NCBI GenBank assembly: GCA_035771175.1
Contig: CM069603.1
Span: 24,218,286-24,282,285, forward strand
From: Paratinospora sagittata
Lineage: Eukaryota; Streptophyta; Magnoliopsida; Ranunculales; Menispermaceae
DNA: 64,000 nt
Reading direction: 5' to 3'
Each line of letters starts with the position of its first letter. Position 1 is the first letter of the stretch. The translations under genes and the position numbers were made by a program. Of this stretch, positions 24,207 through 36,339 are shown one piece after another. The notes beneath the pieces are model-generated. The model was not told the origin of the DNA. It made no database searches and was given only the letters and a program-made list of their open reading frames with translations.

Positions 24207-25071
24207 ACTTTAGATTGAACAATGTTTTGAATTCAAATCATTTTGTACTACTCTTGCTCTTTAACCTTCAACTTCAAATTTTATAAAACACTCATTCTCT
24301 GATTTTCAAAAATACAACACGCACGATATTTGCAAATTAGATTGAGCTTTTCGAAGAGCTTTTCAAGAGAAGAAAGTAATGATTCTTGCCGTTGCAAAAA
24401 AAGGCTTCGAATTGAATCAAAATTGCAATCTGTCTTGATGTTCAGCAAGTTCTTCATTTTATCCCTTGTGTGCGAAGATTTGCAGAGGCTATCCATTGTT
24501 TAAAACTCTAAGTATATGAAGTGGTCTCGATAAGATAACACATCAAAAAGGAACACAGCACCTGTTTTGCATCAAGGACACATCAAACAATAGCTTTCGA
24601 ATTCTACAAAGATCAAGCTCGAAGAACGAAGACATATCTCATGTCTAATGCATTAGTTTGATCTCTGGTGTGTAGGGTAACCCCTAGATCAATCTCAGCA
24701 CTAAAACTCTGAAAATTGCAAAGTCTTCAAAATCACTTTCCATATAATATTTTATTTTGAAAAAAATGTTTTCTGAAAGGTTTTAATCATAATTTTAATG
24801 AGTTTTGAATTATTTAAAAGTTTTTAATCTTATATCAAAGTGTTTTGAGTCAATGAAATGGTTCTTTAGTGTCAAAATATTAATTTTTCAAAAATAAGGC
24901 TATCCAGCAATTTGCACGTCTTAGACTAAAATCTTATATTTCAAACGAGAAAAATGTGGGCACTTCTGCTTGCTCGATTTTTCTATTCCTTCACAGTTTT
25001 GCCAGGTTATCTTAATTAAAATATTCTCTAGTAACACCTAGATGATTCCCATTGTCTCGCACGCCCAAAAA
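24207..25071 (+). repeat. Satellite unit 29 (865 bp, class A, CCATAT group)
   Basis: Has TGCCGTTGC, CAGCAAGTTC, GGAACACAGCACC, CCATATAATATTTTATT, AGTTTTTAATC, TTTCAAACGAG and TTAATTAAAAT. The T to A change at 24447 removes a stop on the minus strand and leaves a 71-codon open frame (24281-24496) that is not conserved in other units. Confidence 0.95.
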
Positions 25072-25935
25072 ACTTTAGATTGAACAATGTTTTGAATTCA
25101 AATCATTTTGTAGTACTCTTGCTTTTTTAACCTTCAACTTCAAATTTTATAAAACTCTTATTCTCTGATTTTCAAAAATACAACACGCACGATATTTGCA
25201 AGTTAGATTGAGCTTTTCGAAGAGTTTTTCAAGAGAAGAAAGTAACGATTCTTGCCTTTGGAAAAAAAGGCTTTTTTGAATCAAAATTGCAATCTGTCTT
25301 GATGTTCAGCTAGTTCTTCATTTTATCCCTTGTGTGCTAAGATTTGCAGAGGCTATCCTTTGTTTAAAACTCTAAGTATATGAAGTTGTCTCGGTAAGAT
25401 AACACATCAAAAAGGAACACATTACCTGTTTTGCGTCAAGAACCCATCAAACAATAGCTTTCGAATTCTACAAAGATCAAGCTCGAAGAACGAAGACATA
25501 TCTCATGTCTAATGCATTAGTTTGATCTCTGGTGTGTAGGGTAACCCCTCGATCAATCTCAGCACTAAAACTCTGAAAATTGCAAAGTCTTCAAAATCAC
25601 TTTCGATATAGTATTTCATTTTGAAAAAAATGTTTTCTGAAAGGTTTTAATCATAATTTTAATGAGTTTTGAATTATTTAAAAGTGTTTAATCTTATATC
25701 AAAGTGTTTTGAGTTAATGAAATGGTTCTTTAGTGTCAAAATAATAATTTTTCAAAAATAAGGCTATCCAGCAATTTGCACGTCTTAGACTAAAATCTTA
25801 TATTTCTAACTAGAAAAATGTGGGCACTTCTGCTAGCTCGATTTTTCTATTCCTTCACAGTTATGCCAGGTTATCTTAATTGAAAGATTCTCAAGTAACA
25901 CCTAGATGATTCCCATTGTCTCGCACGCCCAAAAA
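25072..25935 (+). repeat. Satellite unit 30 (864 bp, B-left/A-right chimera, most divergent)
   Basis: Has many private changes: TTGCTTTTTTAACC, AAAACTCTTATTC, GTAACGATT, CTTTGGAAAAAAAGGC followed by TTTTTTGAATC, TCCTTTG, GAAGTTGTC, GAGTTAATG, TAACTAGAAA, GTTATGCC and AAAGATTCTCAAG. GCGTCAAGAACCC (B) is followed by CTCTGG and AACCCCTCG (A), so the classes join between about 25445 and 25529. Confidence 0.95.
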
Positions 25936-26797
25936 ACTTTAGATTGAACAATGTTTTGAATTCAAATCATTTTTTAGTACTCTTGCTCTTTAACCTTCAA
26001 CTTCAAATTTTATAAAACACTCATTCTCTGATTTTCAAAAATTCAACACGCACGATATTTGCAAGTTAGATTGAGCTTTTCGAAGAGTTTTTCAAGAGAA
26101 GAAAGTAATGATTCTTGCCTTTGCAAAAAAAGGCTTCGAATTGAATCAAAATTGCAATCTGTCTTGATGTTCAGCTAGTTCTTCATTTTATCCCTTGTGT
26201 GCTAAGATTTGCAGAGGCTATCCATTGTTTAAAACTCTAAGTAGATGAAGTGGTCTCGATAAGATAACACATCAAAAATGAACACATCACCTGTTTTGCA
26301 TCAAGAACACATCAAACAATAGCTTTCGAATTCTACAAAGATCAAGCTCGAAGAACGAAGACATATCTCATGTCTAATGCATTAGTTTGATCTCTGGTGT
26401 GTAGGGTAACCCCTCGCTCAATCTCAGCACTAAAACTCTAAAAATTGCAAAGCCTTCAAAATCACTTTCGATATAGTATTTCATTTTGAAAAAAAATGTT
26501 TTCTGAAAGGTTTTAATCATAATTTTAATGAGTTTTCAATTATTTAAAAGTGTTTAATCTTATATCAAAGTGGTATGAGTCAATGAAATGGTTCTTTAGT
26601 GTCAAAATATTAATTTTTCAAAAATAAGGCTATCCAGCAATTTTCACGTCTTAGACTAAAATCTAATATTTCTAACGAGAAAAATGTGGGCACTTCTGCT
26701 TGCTCAATTTTTTTATTCCTTCACAGTTTTGCCAGGTTATCTTAATTGAAATATTCTCTAGTAACACCTAGATGATTCCCATTTTCGTGCCCAAAAA
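25936..26797 (+). repeat. Satellite unit 31 (862 bp, class A, short lineage)
   Basis: Third member of the short lineage (AAAAATGAAC, CCTCGCTC, GGTATGAG, CATTTTCGTGCCC). Private changes are AAGTAGATG, AAAGCCTTC and TTTTTTTATTCC. Confidence 0.95.
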
Positions 26798-27662
26798 ACT
26801 TTAGATTGAACAATGTTTTGAATTCAAATCATTTTGCAGTACACTTGCTCTTTAACCTTCAACTTCAAATTTTATAAAACACTCATTCTCTGATTTTCAA
26901 AAATACAACACGCACGATATTTGCAAGTTAGATTGAGCTTTTCGAAGAGTTTTTCAAGAGAAGAAAGTAATGATTCTTGCCTTTGCAAAAAAAGGCTTCG
27001 AATTGAATCAAAATTGCAATCTGTCTTGATGTTCAGCTAGTTCTTCATTTTATCCCTTGTATGCTAAGATTTGCAGAGGCTATCCATTGTTTAAAACTCT
27101 AAGTACATGAAGTGGTCTCGATAAGATAACACATCAAAAAGGAACACAGTACCTGTTTTGCGTCAAGAACCCATCAAACAATAGCTTTCGAATTCTACAA
27201 AGATCAAGCTCGAAGAACGAAGACATATCTCATGTCTAATGCATTAGTTTGATCTTTGGTGTGTAGGGTAACCGCTCGATCACTCTCAGCACTAAAACTC
27301 TGAAAATTGCAAAGTCTTCAAAATCACTTTCGATATAGTATTTCATTTTGAAAAAAATGTTTTCTGAAAGGTTTTAATCATAATTTTAATGAGTTTTGAA
27401 TTATTTAAAAGTGTTTAATCTTATATCAAAGTGTTTTGAGTCAATGAAATGGTTCTTTAGTGTCAAAATATTAATTTTACAAAAATAAGGCTATCCAGCA
27501 ATTTGCACGTCTTAGACTAAAATCTTATATTTCTAACGAGAAAAATGTGGGCACTTCTGCTAGCTCGATTTTTCTATTCCTTCACAGTTTTGCCAGGTTA
27601 TCATAATTGAAATATTCTCTAGTAACACCTAGATGATTCCCATTGTCTCTCACGCCCAAAAA
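26798..27662 (+). repeat. Satellite unit 32 (865 bp, class B)
   Basis: First unit with AAGTACATGAAG, GTATGCTAAG, CACAGTACC and AATTTTACAAAAA, the B type that dominates the rest of the window. TTTGCAGTACAC and GTCTCTCACG are private. Confidence 0.95.
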
Positions 27663-28536
27663 ACTTTAGATTGAACAATGTTTTGAATTCAAATCATTTT
27701 GTACTACTCTTGCTCTTTAACCTTCAACTTCAAATTTTATAAAACACTCATTCTCTGATTTTCAAAAATACAACACGCACGATATTTGCAAGTTAGATTG
27801 AGCTTTTCGAAGAGTTTTTCAAGAGAAGAAAGTAATGATTCTTGCCTTTGCAAAAAAAGGCTTCGAATTGAATCAAAATTGCAATCTGTCTTGATGTTCA
27901 GCTAGTTCTTCATTTTATCCCTTGTGTGCGAAGATTTGCAGAGGCTATCCATTGTTTAAAACTCTAAGTATATTAAGTATATGAAGTGGTCTCGATAAGA
28001 TAACACATCAAAAACGAACACATCACCTGTTTTGCATCAAGAACACATCAAACAATAGCTTTCGAATTCTACAAAGATCAAGCTCGAAGAACGAAGACAT
28101 ATCTCATGTCTAATGCATTAGTTTGATCTCTGGTGTGTAGGGTAACCCCTCGATCAATCTCAGCACTAAAACTCTAAAAACTGCAAAGTCTTCAAAATCA
28201 CTTTCGATATAGTATTTCATTTTGAAAAAAATGTTTTCTGAAAGGTTTTAATCATAATTTTAATGAGTTTTGAATTATTTAAAAGTGTTTAATCTTATAT
28301 CAAAGTGTTTTGAGTCAATGAAATGGTTCTTTAGTGTCAAAATATTAGTTTTTCAAAAATAAGGCTATCGAGCCATTGGCACGTCTTAGACTAAAATCTA
28401 ATATTTCTAACGAGAAAAATGTGGGCACTTCTGCTTGCTCGATTTTTCTATTCCTTCACAGTTTTGCCAGGTTATCTTAATCGAAATATTCTCTAGTAAC
28501 ACCTAGATGATTCCCATTGTCTCGCACGCCTAAAAA
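27663..28536 (+). repeat. Satellite unit 33 (874 bp, class A, first 9-bp duplication)
   Basis: Carries TAAGTATAT twice, GTGTGCGAAG, AAAACTGC and GAGCCATTGG. Private changes are AAAAACGAAC, ATTAGTTTTTC and GCCTAAAAAAC. Confidence 0.95.
27965..27982 (+). repeat. 9-bp tandem duplication TAAGTATAT x2 (first occurrence, unit 33)
   Basis: Ordinary units have one TAAGTATAT, or TAAGTACAT in class B of the right half. Here it is exactly doubled, lengthening the unit to 874 bp. The duplication is absent from the first 27.9 kb. It is then found in units 33, 36, 40, 44, 47, 50, 52, 53, 55, 57, 60, 61, 64 and 68, always together with GTGTGCGAAGATT just upstream. Confidence 0.9.
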
Positions 28537-29401
28537 ACTTTAGATTGAACAATGTTTTGAATTCAAATCATTTTGTACTACTCTTGCTCTTTAACCTTCA
28601 ACTTCAAATTTTATAAAACACTCATTCTCTGATTTTCAAAAATACAACACGCACGATATTTGCAAGTTAGATTGAGCTTTTCGAAGAGTTTTTCAAGAGA
28701 AGAAAGTAATGATTCTTGCCTTTGCAAAAAAAGGCTTCGAATTGAATCAAAATTGCAATCTGTCTTGATGTTCAGCTAGTTCTTCATTTTATCCCTTGTA
28801 TGCTAAGATTTGCAGAGGCTATCCATTGTTTAAAACTCTAAGTACATGAAGTGGTCTCGATAAGATAACACATCAAAAAGGAACACATTACCTGTTTTGC
28901 GTCAAGAACCCATCAAACAATAGCTTTCGAATTCAACAAAGATCAAGCTCGAAGAACGAAGACATATCTCATGTCTAATGCATTAGTTTGATCTTTGGTG
29001 TGTAGGGTAACCGCTCGATCACTCTCAGCACAAAAACTCTGAAAATTGCAAAGTCTTCAAAATCACTTTCGATATAGTATTTCATTTTGAAAAAAATGTT
29101 TTCTGAAAGGTTTTAATCATAATTTTAATGAGTTTTGAATTATTTAAAAGTGTTTAATCTTATATCAAAGTGTTTTGAGTCAATGAAATGGTTCTTTAGT
29201 GTCAAAATATTAATTTTTCAAAAATAAGGCTATCCAGCAATTTGCACGTCTTAGACTAAAATCTTATATTTCTAACGAGAAAAATGTGGGCACTTCTGCT
29301 AGCTCGATTTTTCTATTCCTTCACAGTTTTGCCAGGTTATCATAATTGAAATATTCTCTAGTAACACCTAGATGATTCCCATTGTCTCGCACGCCCAAAA
29401 A
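28537..29401 (+). repeat. Satellite unit 34 (865 bp, class B)
   Basis: CGAATTCAACAAAG and AGCACAAAAAC are shared only with unit 45, 9.5 kb away. The tail is TGCTAGCTCG with CATAATTG. Confidence 0.95.
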
Positions 29402-30266
29402 ACTTTAGATTGAACAATGTTTTGAATTCAAATCATTTTTTAGTACTCTTGCTCTTTAACCTTCAACTTCAAATTTCATAAAACACTCATTCTCTGATTT
29501 TCAAAAATTCAACACGCACGATATTTGCAAGTTAGATTGAGCTTTTCGAAGAGTTTTTCAAGAGAAGAAAGTAATGATTCTTGCCTTTGCAAAAAAAGGC
29601 TTCGAATTGAATCAAAATTGCAATCTGTCTTGATGTTCAGCTAGTTCTTCATTTTATCCCTTGTATGCTAAGATTTGCAGAGGCTATCCATTGTTTAAAA
29701 CTCTAAGTACATGAAGTGGTCTCGATAAGATAACACATCAAAAAGGAACACAGTACCTGTTTTGCGTCAAGAACCCATCAAACAATAGCTTTCGAATTCT
29801 ACAAAGATCAAGCTCGAAGAACGAAGACATATCTCATGTCTAATGCATTAGTTTGATCTTTGGTGTGTAGGGTAACCGCTCGATCACTCTCAGCACTAAA
29901 ACTCTGAAAATTGCAAAGTCTTCAAAATCACTTTCGATATAGTATTTCATTTTGAAAAAAATGTTTTCTGAAAGGTTTTAATCATAATTTTAATGAGTTT
30001 TGAATTATTTAAAAGTGTTTAATCTTATATCAAAGTGTTTTGAGTCAATGAAATGGTTCTTTAGTGTCAAAATATTAATTTTACAAAAATAAGGCTATCC
30101 AGCAATTTGCACGTCTTAGACTAAAATCTTATATTTCTAACGAGAAAAATGTGGGCACTTCTGCTAGCTCGATTTTTCTATTCCTTCACAGTTTTGCCAG
30201 GTTATCATAATGGAAATATTCTCTAGTAACACCTAGATGATTCCCATTGTCTCGCACGCCCAAAAA
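29402..30266 (+). repeat. Satellite unit 35 (865 bp, class B)
   Basis: Has ATTTCATAAAAC, CACAGTACC, ATTTTACAAAAA and CATAATGGAAA. Sisters are units 39 and 46. Confidence 0.95.
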
Positions 30267-31140
30267 ACTTTAGATTGAACAATGTTTTGAATTCAAACCA
30301 TTTTGTACTACTCTTGCTCTTTAACCTTCAGCTTCAAATTTTATAAAACACTCATTCTCTGATTTTCAAAAATACAACACGCACGATATTTGCAAGTTAG
30401 ATTGAGCTTTTCGAAGAGTTTTTCAAGAGAAGAAAGTAATGATTCTTGCCTTTGCAAAAAAAGGCTTCGAATTGAATCAAAATTGCAATCTGTCTTGATG
30501 TTCAGCTAGTTCTTCATTTTATCCCTTGTGTGCGAAGATTTGCAGAGGCTATCCATTGTTTAAAACTCTAAGTATATTAAGTATATGAAGTGGTCTCGAT
30601 AAGATAACACATCAAAAAGGAACACATCACCTGTTTTGCATCAAGAACACATCAAACAATAGCTTTCGAATTCTACAAAGATCAAGCTCGAAGAACGAAG
30701 ACATATCTCATGTCTAATGCATTAGTTTGATCTCTGGTGTGTAGGGTAACCCCTCGATCAATCTCAGCACTAAAACTCTAAAAACTGCAAAGTCTTCAAA
30801 ATCACTTTCGATATAGTATTTCATTTTGAAAAAAATGTTTTCTGAAAGGTTTTAATCATAATTTTAATGAGTTTTGAATTATTTAAATGTGTTTAATCTT
30901 ATATCAAAGTGTTTTGAGTCAATGAAATGGTTCTTTAGTGTCAAAATATTAATTTTTCAAAAATAAGGCTATCGAGCCATTGGCACGTCTTAGACTAAAA
31001 TCTAATATTTCTAACGAGAAAAATGTGGGCACTTCTGCTTGCTCGATTTTTCTATTCCTTCACAGTTTTGCCAGGTTATCTTAATCGAAATATTCTCTAG
31101 TAACACCTAGATGATTCCCATTATCTCGCACGCCCAAAAA
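30267..31140 (+). repeat. Satellite unit 36 (874 bp, class A, 9-bp duplication)
   Basis: Has TCAAACCATT, CAGCTTC, AAATGTGTTT, GAGCCATTGG and CATTATCTCG. Near copy of unit 40. Confidence 0.95.
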
Positions 31141-32005
31141 ACTTTAGATTGAACAATGTTTTGAATTCAAATCATTTTGTACTACTCTTGCTCTTTAACC
31201 TTCAACTTCAAATTTTATAAAACACTCATTCTCTGATTTTCAAAAATACAACACGCACGATATTTGCAAGTTAGATTGAGCTTTTCGAAAAGTTTTTCAA
31301 GAGAAGAAAGTAATGATTCTTGCCTTTGCAAAAAAAGGCTTCGAATTGAATCAAAATTGCAATCTGTCTTGATGTTCAGCTAGTTCTTCATTTTATCCCT
31401 TGTATGCTAAGATTTGCAGAGGCTATCCATTGTTTAAAACTCTAAGTACATGAAGTGGTCTCGATAAGATAACACATCAAAAAGGAACACATTACCTGTT
31501 TTGCGTCAAGAACCCATCAAACAATAGCTTTCGAATTCTACAAAGATCAAGCTCGAAGAACGAAGACATATCTCATGTCTAATGCATTAGTTTGATCTTT
31601 GGTGTCTAGGGTAACCGCTCGATCACTCTTAGCACTAAAACTCTGAAAATTGCAAAGTCTTCAAAATCACTTTCGATATAGTATTTCATTTTGAAAAAAA
31701 TGTTTTCTGAAAGGTTTTAATCATAATTTTAATGAGTTTTGAATTATTTAAAAGTGTTTAATCTTATATCAAAGTGTTTTGAGTCAATGAAATGGTTCTT
31801 TAGTGTCAAAATATTAATTTTTCAAAAATAAGGCTATCCAACAATTGGCACGTCTTAGACTAAAATCTTATATTTCTAACGAGAAAAATGTGGGCACTTC
31901 TGCTAGCTCGATTTTTCTATTCCTTCACAGTTTTGCCAGGTTATCATAATTGAAATATTCTCTAGTAACACCTAGATGATTCCCATTGTCTCGCACGCCC
32001 AAAAA
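31141..32005 (+). repeat. Satellite unit 37 (865 bp, class B)
   Basis: Has CGAAAAGTTT, GTGTCTAGGG, CTCTTAGCAC and CCAACAATTGG. Near copy of unit 41. Confidence 0.95.
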
Positions 32006-32870
32006 ACTTTAGATTGAACAATGTTTTGAATTCAAATCATTTTTTAGTACTCTTGCTCTTTAACCTTCAACTTCAAATTTCATAAAACACTCATTCTCTG
32101 ATTTTCAAAAATTCAACACGCACGATATTTGCAAGTTAGATTGAGCTTTTCGAAGAGTTTTTCAAGAGAAGAAAGTAATGATTCTTGCCTTTGCAAAAAA
32201 AGGCTTCGAATTGAATCAAAATTGCAATCTGTCTTGATGTTCAGCTAGTTCTTCATTTTATCCCTTGTATGCTAAGATTTGCAGAGGCTATCCATTGTTT
32301 AAAACTCTAAGTACATGAAGTGGTCTCGATAAGATAACACATCAAAAAGGAACACATTACCTGTTTTGCGTCAAGAACCCATCAAACAATAGCTTTCGAA
32401 TTCTACAAAGATCAAGCTCGAAGAACGAAGACATATCTCATGTCTAATGCATTAGTTTGATCTTTGGTGTGTAGGGTAACCGCTCGATCACTCTCAGCAC
32501 TAAAACTCTGAAAATTGCAAAGTCTTCAAAATCACTTTCGATATAGTATTTCATTTTGAAAAAAATGTTTTCTGAAAGGTTTTAATCATAATTTTAATGA
32601 GTTTTGAATTATTTAAAAGTGTTTAATCTTATATCAAAGTGTTTTGAGTCAATGAAATGGTTCTTTAGTGTCAAAATATTAATTTTTCAAAAATAAGGCT
32701 ACCCAACAATTGGCACGTCTTAGACTAAAATCTTATATTTCTAACGAGAAAAATGTGGGCACTTCTGCTAGCTCGATTTTTCTATTCCTTCACAGTTTTG
32801 CCAGGTTATCATAATTGAAATATTCTCTAGTAACACCTAGATGATTCCCATTGTCTCGCACGCCCAAAAA
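32006..32870 (+). repeat. Satellite unit 38 (865 bp, class B)
   Basis: Has ATTTCATAAAAC and the private GGCTACCCAACAATTGG. Near copy of unit 42. Confidence 0.95.
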
Positions 32871-33735
32871 ACTTTAGATTGAACAATGTTTTGAATTCAA
32901 ATCATTTTTTAGTACTCTTGCTCTTTAACCTTCAACTTCAAATTTCATAAAACACTCATTCTCTGATTTTCAAAAATTCAACACGCACGATATTTGCAAG
33001 TTAGATTGAGCTTTTCGAAGAGTTTTTCAAGAGAAGAAAGTAATGATTCTTGCCTTTGCAAAAAAAGGCTTCGAATTGAATCAAAATTGCAATCTGTCTT
33101 GATGTTCAGCTAGTTCTTCATTTTATCCCTTGTATGCTAAGATTTGCAGAGGCTATCCATTGTTTAAAACTCTAAGTACATGAAGTGGTCTCGATAAGAT
33201 AACACATCAAAAAGGAACACAGTACCTGTTTTGCGTCAAGAACCCATCAAACAATAGCTTTCGAATTCTACAAAGATCAAGCTCGAAGAACGAAGACATA
33301 TCTCATGTCTAATGCATTAGTTTGATCTTTGGTGTGTAGGGTAACCGCTCGATCACTCTCAGCACTAAAACTCTGAAAATTGCAAAGTCTTCAAAATCAC
33401 TTTCGATATAGTATTTCATTTTGAAAAAAATGTTTTCTGAAAGGTTTTAATCATAATTTTAATGAGTTTTGAATTATTTAAAAGTGTTGAATCTTATATC
33501 AAAGTGTTTTGAGTCAATGAAATGGTTCTTTAGTGTCAAAATATTAATTTTACAAAAATAAGGCTATCCAGCAATTTGCACGTCTTAGACTAAAATCTTA
33601 TATTTCTAACGAGAAAAATGTGGGCACTTCTGCTAGCTCGATTTTTCTATTCCTTCACAGTTTTGCCAGGTTATCATAATGGAAATATTCTCTAGTAACA
33701 CCTAGATGATTCCCATTGTCTCGCACGCCCAAAAA
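32871..33735 (+). repeat. Satellite unit 39 (865 bp, class B)
   Basis: Has ATTTCATAAAAC, CACAGTACC, GTGTTGAATC (also in unit 43), ATTTTACAAAAA and CATAATGG. Confidence 0.95.
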
Positions 33736-34609
33736 ACTTTAGATTGAACAATGTTTTGAATTCAAACCATTTTGTACTACTCTTGCTCTTTAACCTTCAG
33801 CTTCAAATTTTATAAAACACTCATTCTCTGATTTTCAAAAATACAACACGCACGATATTTGCAAGTTAGATTGAGCTTTTCGAAGAGTTTTTCAAGAGAA
33901 GAAAGTAATGATTCTTGCCTTTGCAAAAAAAGGCTTCGAATTGAATCAAAATTGCAATCTGTCTTGATGTTCAGCTAGTTCTTCATTTTATCCCATGTGT
34001 GCGAAGATTTGCAGAGGCTATCCATTGTTTAAAACTCTAAGTATATTAAGTATATGAAGTGGTCTCGATAAGATAACACATCAAAAAGGAACACATCACC
34101 TGTTTTGCATCAAGAACACATCAAACAATAGCTTTCGAATTCTACAAAGATCAAGCTCGAAGAACGAAGACATATCTCATGTCTAATGCATTAGTTTGAT
34201 CTCTGGTGTGTAGGGTAACCCCTCGATCAATCTCAGCACTAAAACTCTAAAAACTGCAAAGTCTTCAAAATCACTTTCGATATAGTATTTCATTTTGAAA
34301 AAAATGTTTTCTGAAAGGTTTTAATCATAATTTTAATGAGTTTTGAATTATTTAAATGTGTTTAATCTTATATCAAAGTGTTTTGAGTCAATGAAATGGT
34401 TCTTTAGTGTCAAAATATTAATTTTTCAAAAATAAGGCTATCGAGCCATTGGCACGTCTTAGACTAAAATCTAATATTTCTAACGAGAAAAATGTGGGCA
34501 CTTCTGCTTGCTCGATTTTTCTATTCCTTCACAGTTTTGCCAGGTTATCTTAATCGAAATATTCTCTAGTAACACCCAGATGATTCCCATTATCTCGCAC
34601 GCCCAAAAA
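33736..34609 (+). repeat. Satellite unit 40 (874 bp, class A, 9-bp duplication)
   Basis: As unit 36, with private TATCCCATGTGTG and AACACCCAGATG. Confidence 0.95.
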
Positions 34610-35474
34610 ACTTTAGATTGAACAATGTTTTGAATTCAAATCATTTTGTACTACTCTTGCTCTTTAACCTTCAACTTCAAATTTTATAAAACACTCATTC
34701 TCTGATTTTCAAAAATACAACACGCACGATATTTGCAAGTTAGATTGAGCTTTTCGAAAAGTTTTTCAAGAGAAGAAAGTAATGATTCTTGCCTTTGCAA
34801 AAAAAGGCTTCGAATTGAATCAAAATTGCAATCTGTCTTGATGTTCAGCTAGTTCTTCATTTTATCCCTTGTATGCTAAGATTTGCAGAGGCTATCCATT
34901 GTTTAAAACTCTAAGTACATGAAGTGGTCTCGATAAGATAACACATCAAAAAGGAACACATTACCTGTTTTGCGTCAAGAACCCATCAAACAATAGCTTT
35001 CGAATTCTAGAAAGATCAAGCTCGAAGAACGAAGACATATCTCATGTCTAATGCATTAGTTTGATCTTTGGTGTCTAGGGTAACCGCTCGATCACTCTTA
35101 GCACTAAAACTCTGAAAATTGCAAAGTCTTCAAAATCACTTTCGATATAGTATTTCATTTTGAAAAAAATGTTTTCTGAAAGGTTTTAATCATAATTTTA
35201 ATGAGTTTTGAATTATTTAAAAGTGTTTAATCTTATATCAAAGTGTTTTGAGTCAATGAAATGGTTCTTTAGTGTCAAAATATTAATTTTTCAAAAATAA
35301 GGCTATCCAACAATTGGCACGTCTTAGACTAAAATCTTATATTTCTAACGAGAAAAATGTGGGCACTTCTGCTAGCTCGATTTTTCTATTCCTTCACAGT
35401 TTTGCCAGGTTATCATAATTGAAATATTCTCTAGTAACACCTAGATGATTCCCATTGTCTCGCACGCCCAAAAA
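34610..35474 (+). repeat. Satellite unit 41 (865 bp, class B)
   Basis: As unit 37 (CGAAAAG, GTGTCTAGGG, CTCTTAGC), with private ATTCTAGAAAGATC. Confidence 0.95.
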
Positions 35475-36339
35475 ACTTTAGATTGAACAATGTTTTGAAT
35501 TCAAATCATTTTTTAGTACTCTTGCTCTTTAACCTTCAACTTCAAATTTCATAAAACACTCATTCTCTGATTTTCAAAAATTCAACACGCACGATATTTG
35601 CAAGTTAGATTGAGCTTTTCGAAGAGTTTTTCAAGAGAAGAAAGTAATGATTCTTGCCTTTGCAAAAAAAGGCTTCGAATTGAATCAAAATTGCAATCTG
35701 TCTTGATGTTCAGCTAGTTCTTCATTTTATCCCTTGTATGCTAAGATTTGCAGAGGCTATCCATTGTTTAAAACTCTAAGTACATGAAGTGGTCTCGATA
35801 AGATAACACATCAAAAAGGAACACATTACCTGTTTTGCGTCAAGAACCCATCAAACAATAGCTTTCGAATTCTACAAAGATCAAGCTCGAAGAACGAAGA
35901 CATATCTCATGTCTAATGCATTAGTTTGATCTTTGGTGTGTAGGGTAACCGCTCGATCACTCTCAGCACTAAAACTCTGAAAATTGCAAAGTCTTCAAAA
36001 TCACTTTCGATATAGTATTTCATTTTGAAAAAAATGTTTTCTGAAAGGTTTTAATCATAATTTTAATGAGTTTTGAATTATTTAAAAGTGTTTAATCTTA
36101 TATCAAAGTGTTTTGAGTCAATGAAATGGTTCTTTAGTGTCAAAATATTAATTTTTCAAAAATAAGGCTATCCAACAATTGGCACGTCTTAGACTAAAAT
36201 CTTATATTTCTAACGAGAAAAATGTGGGCACTTCTGCTAGCTCGATTTTTCTATTCCTTCACAGTTTTGCCAGGTTATCATAATTGAAATATTCTCTAGT
36301 AACACCTAGATGATTCCCATTGTCTCGCACGCCCAAAAA
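35475..36339 (+). repeat. Satellite unit 42 (865 bp, class B)
   Basis: Has ATTTCATAAAAC, CCAACAATTGG and CATAATTG, with no private change noticed. Confidence 0.95.

Larger units (their letters stand above)
28537..31140 (+). repeat. Dispersed trimer, copy 1 (units 34-36)
   Basis: This 2604 bp B-B-A trimer recurs 9541 bp downstream as units 45-47 at identical length. Shared rare variants are CGAATTCAACAAAG and AGCACAAAAAC (34 and 45), CACAGTACC with CATAATGG (35 and 46), and CAAACCATT with CAGCTTC (36 and 47). Confidence 0.85.
29402..32870 (+). repeat. Adjacent tetramer duplication, copy 1 (units 35-38)
   Basis: The segment is 3469 bp in the order B-A-B-B and is followed immediately by a copy of the same length. 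Rare shared variants are CAAACCATT and TTATCTCG (36 and 40), and GTGTCTAGGG with CTCTTAGCAC (37 and 41). Confidence 0.92.
32871..36339 (+). repeat. Adjacent tetramer duplication, copy 2 (units 39-42)
   Basis: It differs from copy 1 by few substitutions, for example GTGTTGAATC in unit 39, TCCCATGTG and AACACCCAG in unit 40, and ATTCTAGAAAG in unit 41. Unit 43 also carries GTGTTGAATC, so the copying register may extend into a third round. Confidence 0.92.

Noticed and set aside
24281..24496. 71-codon open frame on the minus strand
   Set aside because: Opened by a single T to A change at 24447 that removes a TAG stop present in the other units. No conservation and no recognisable domain.
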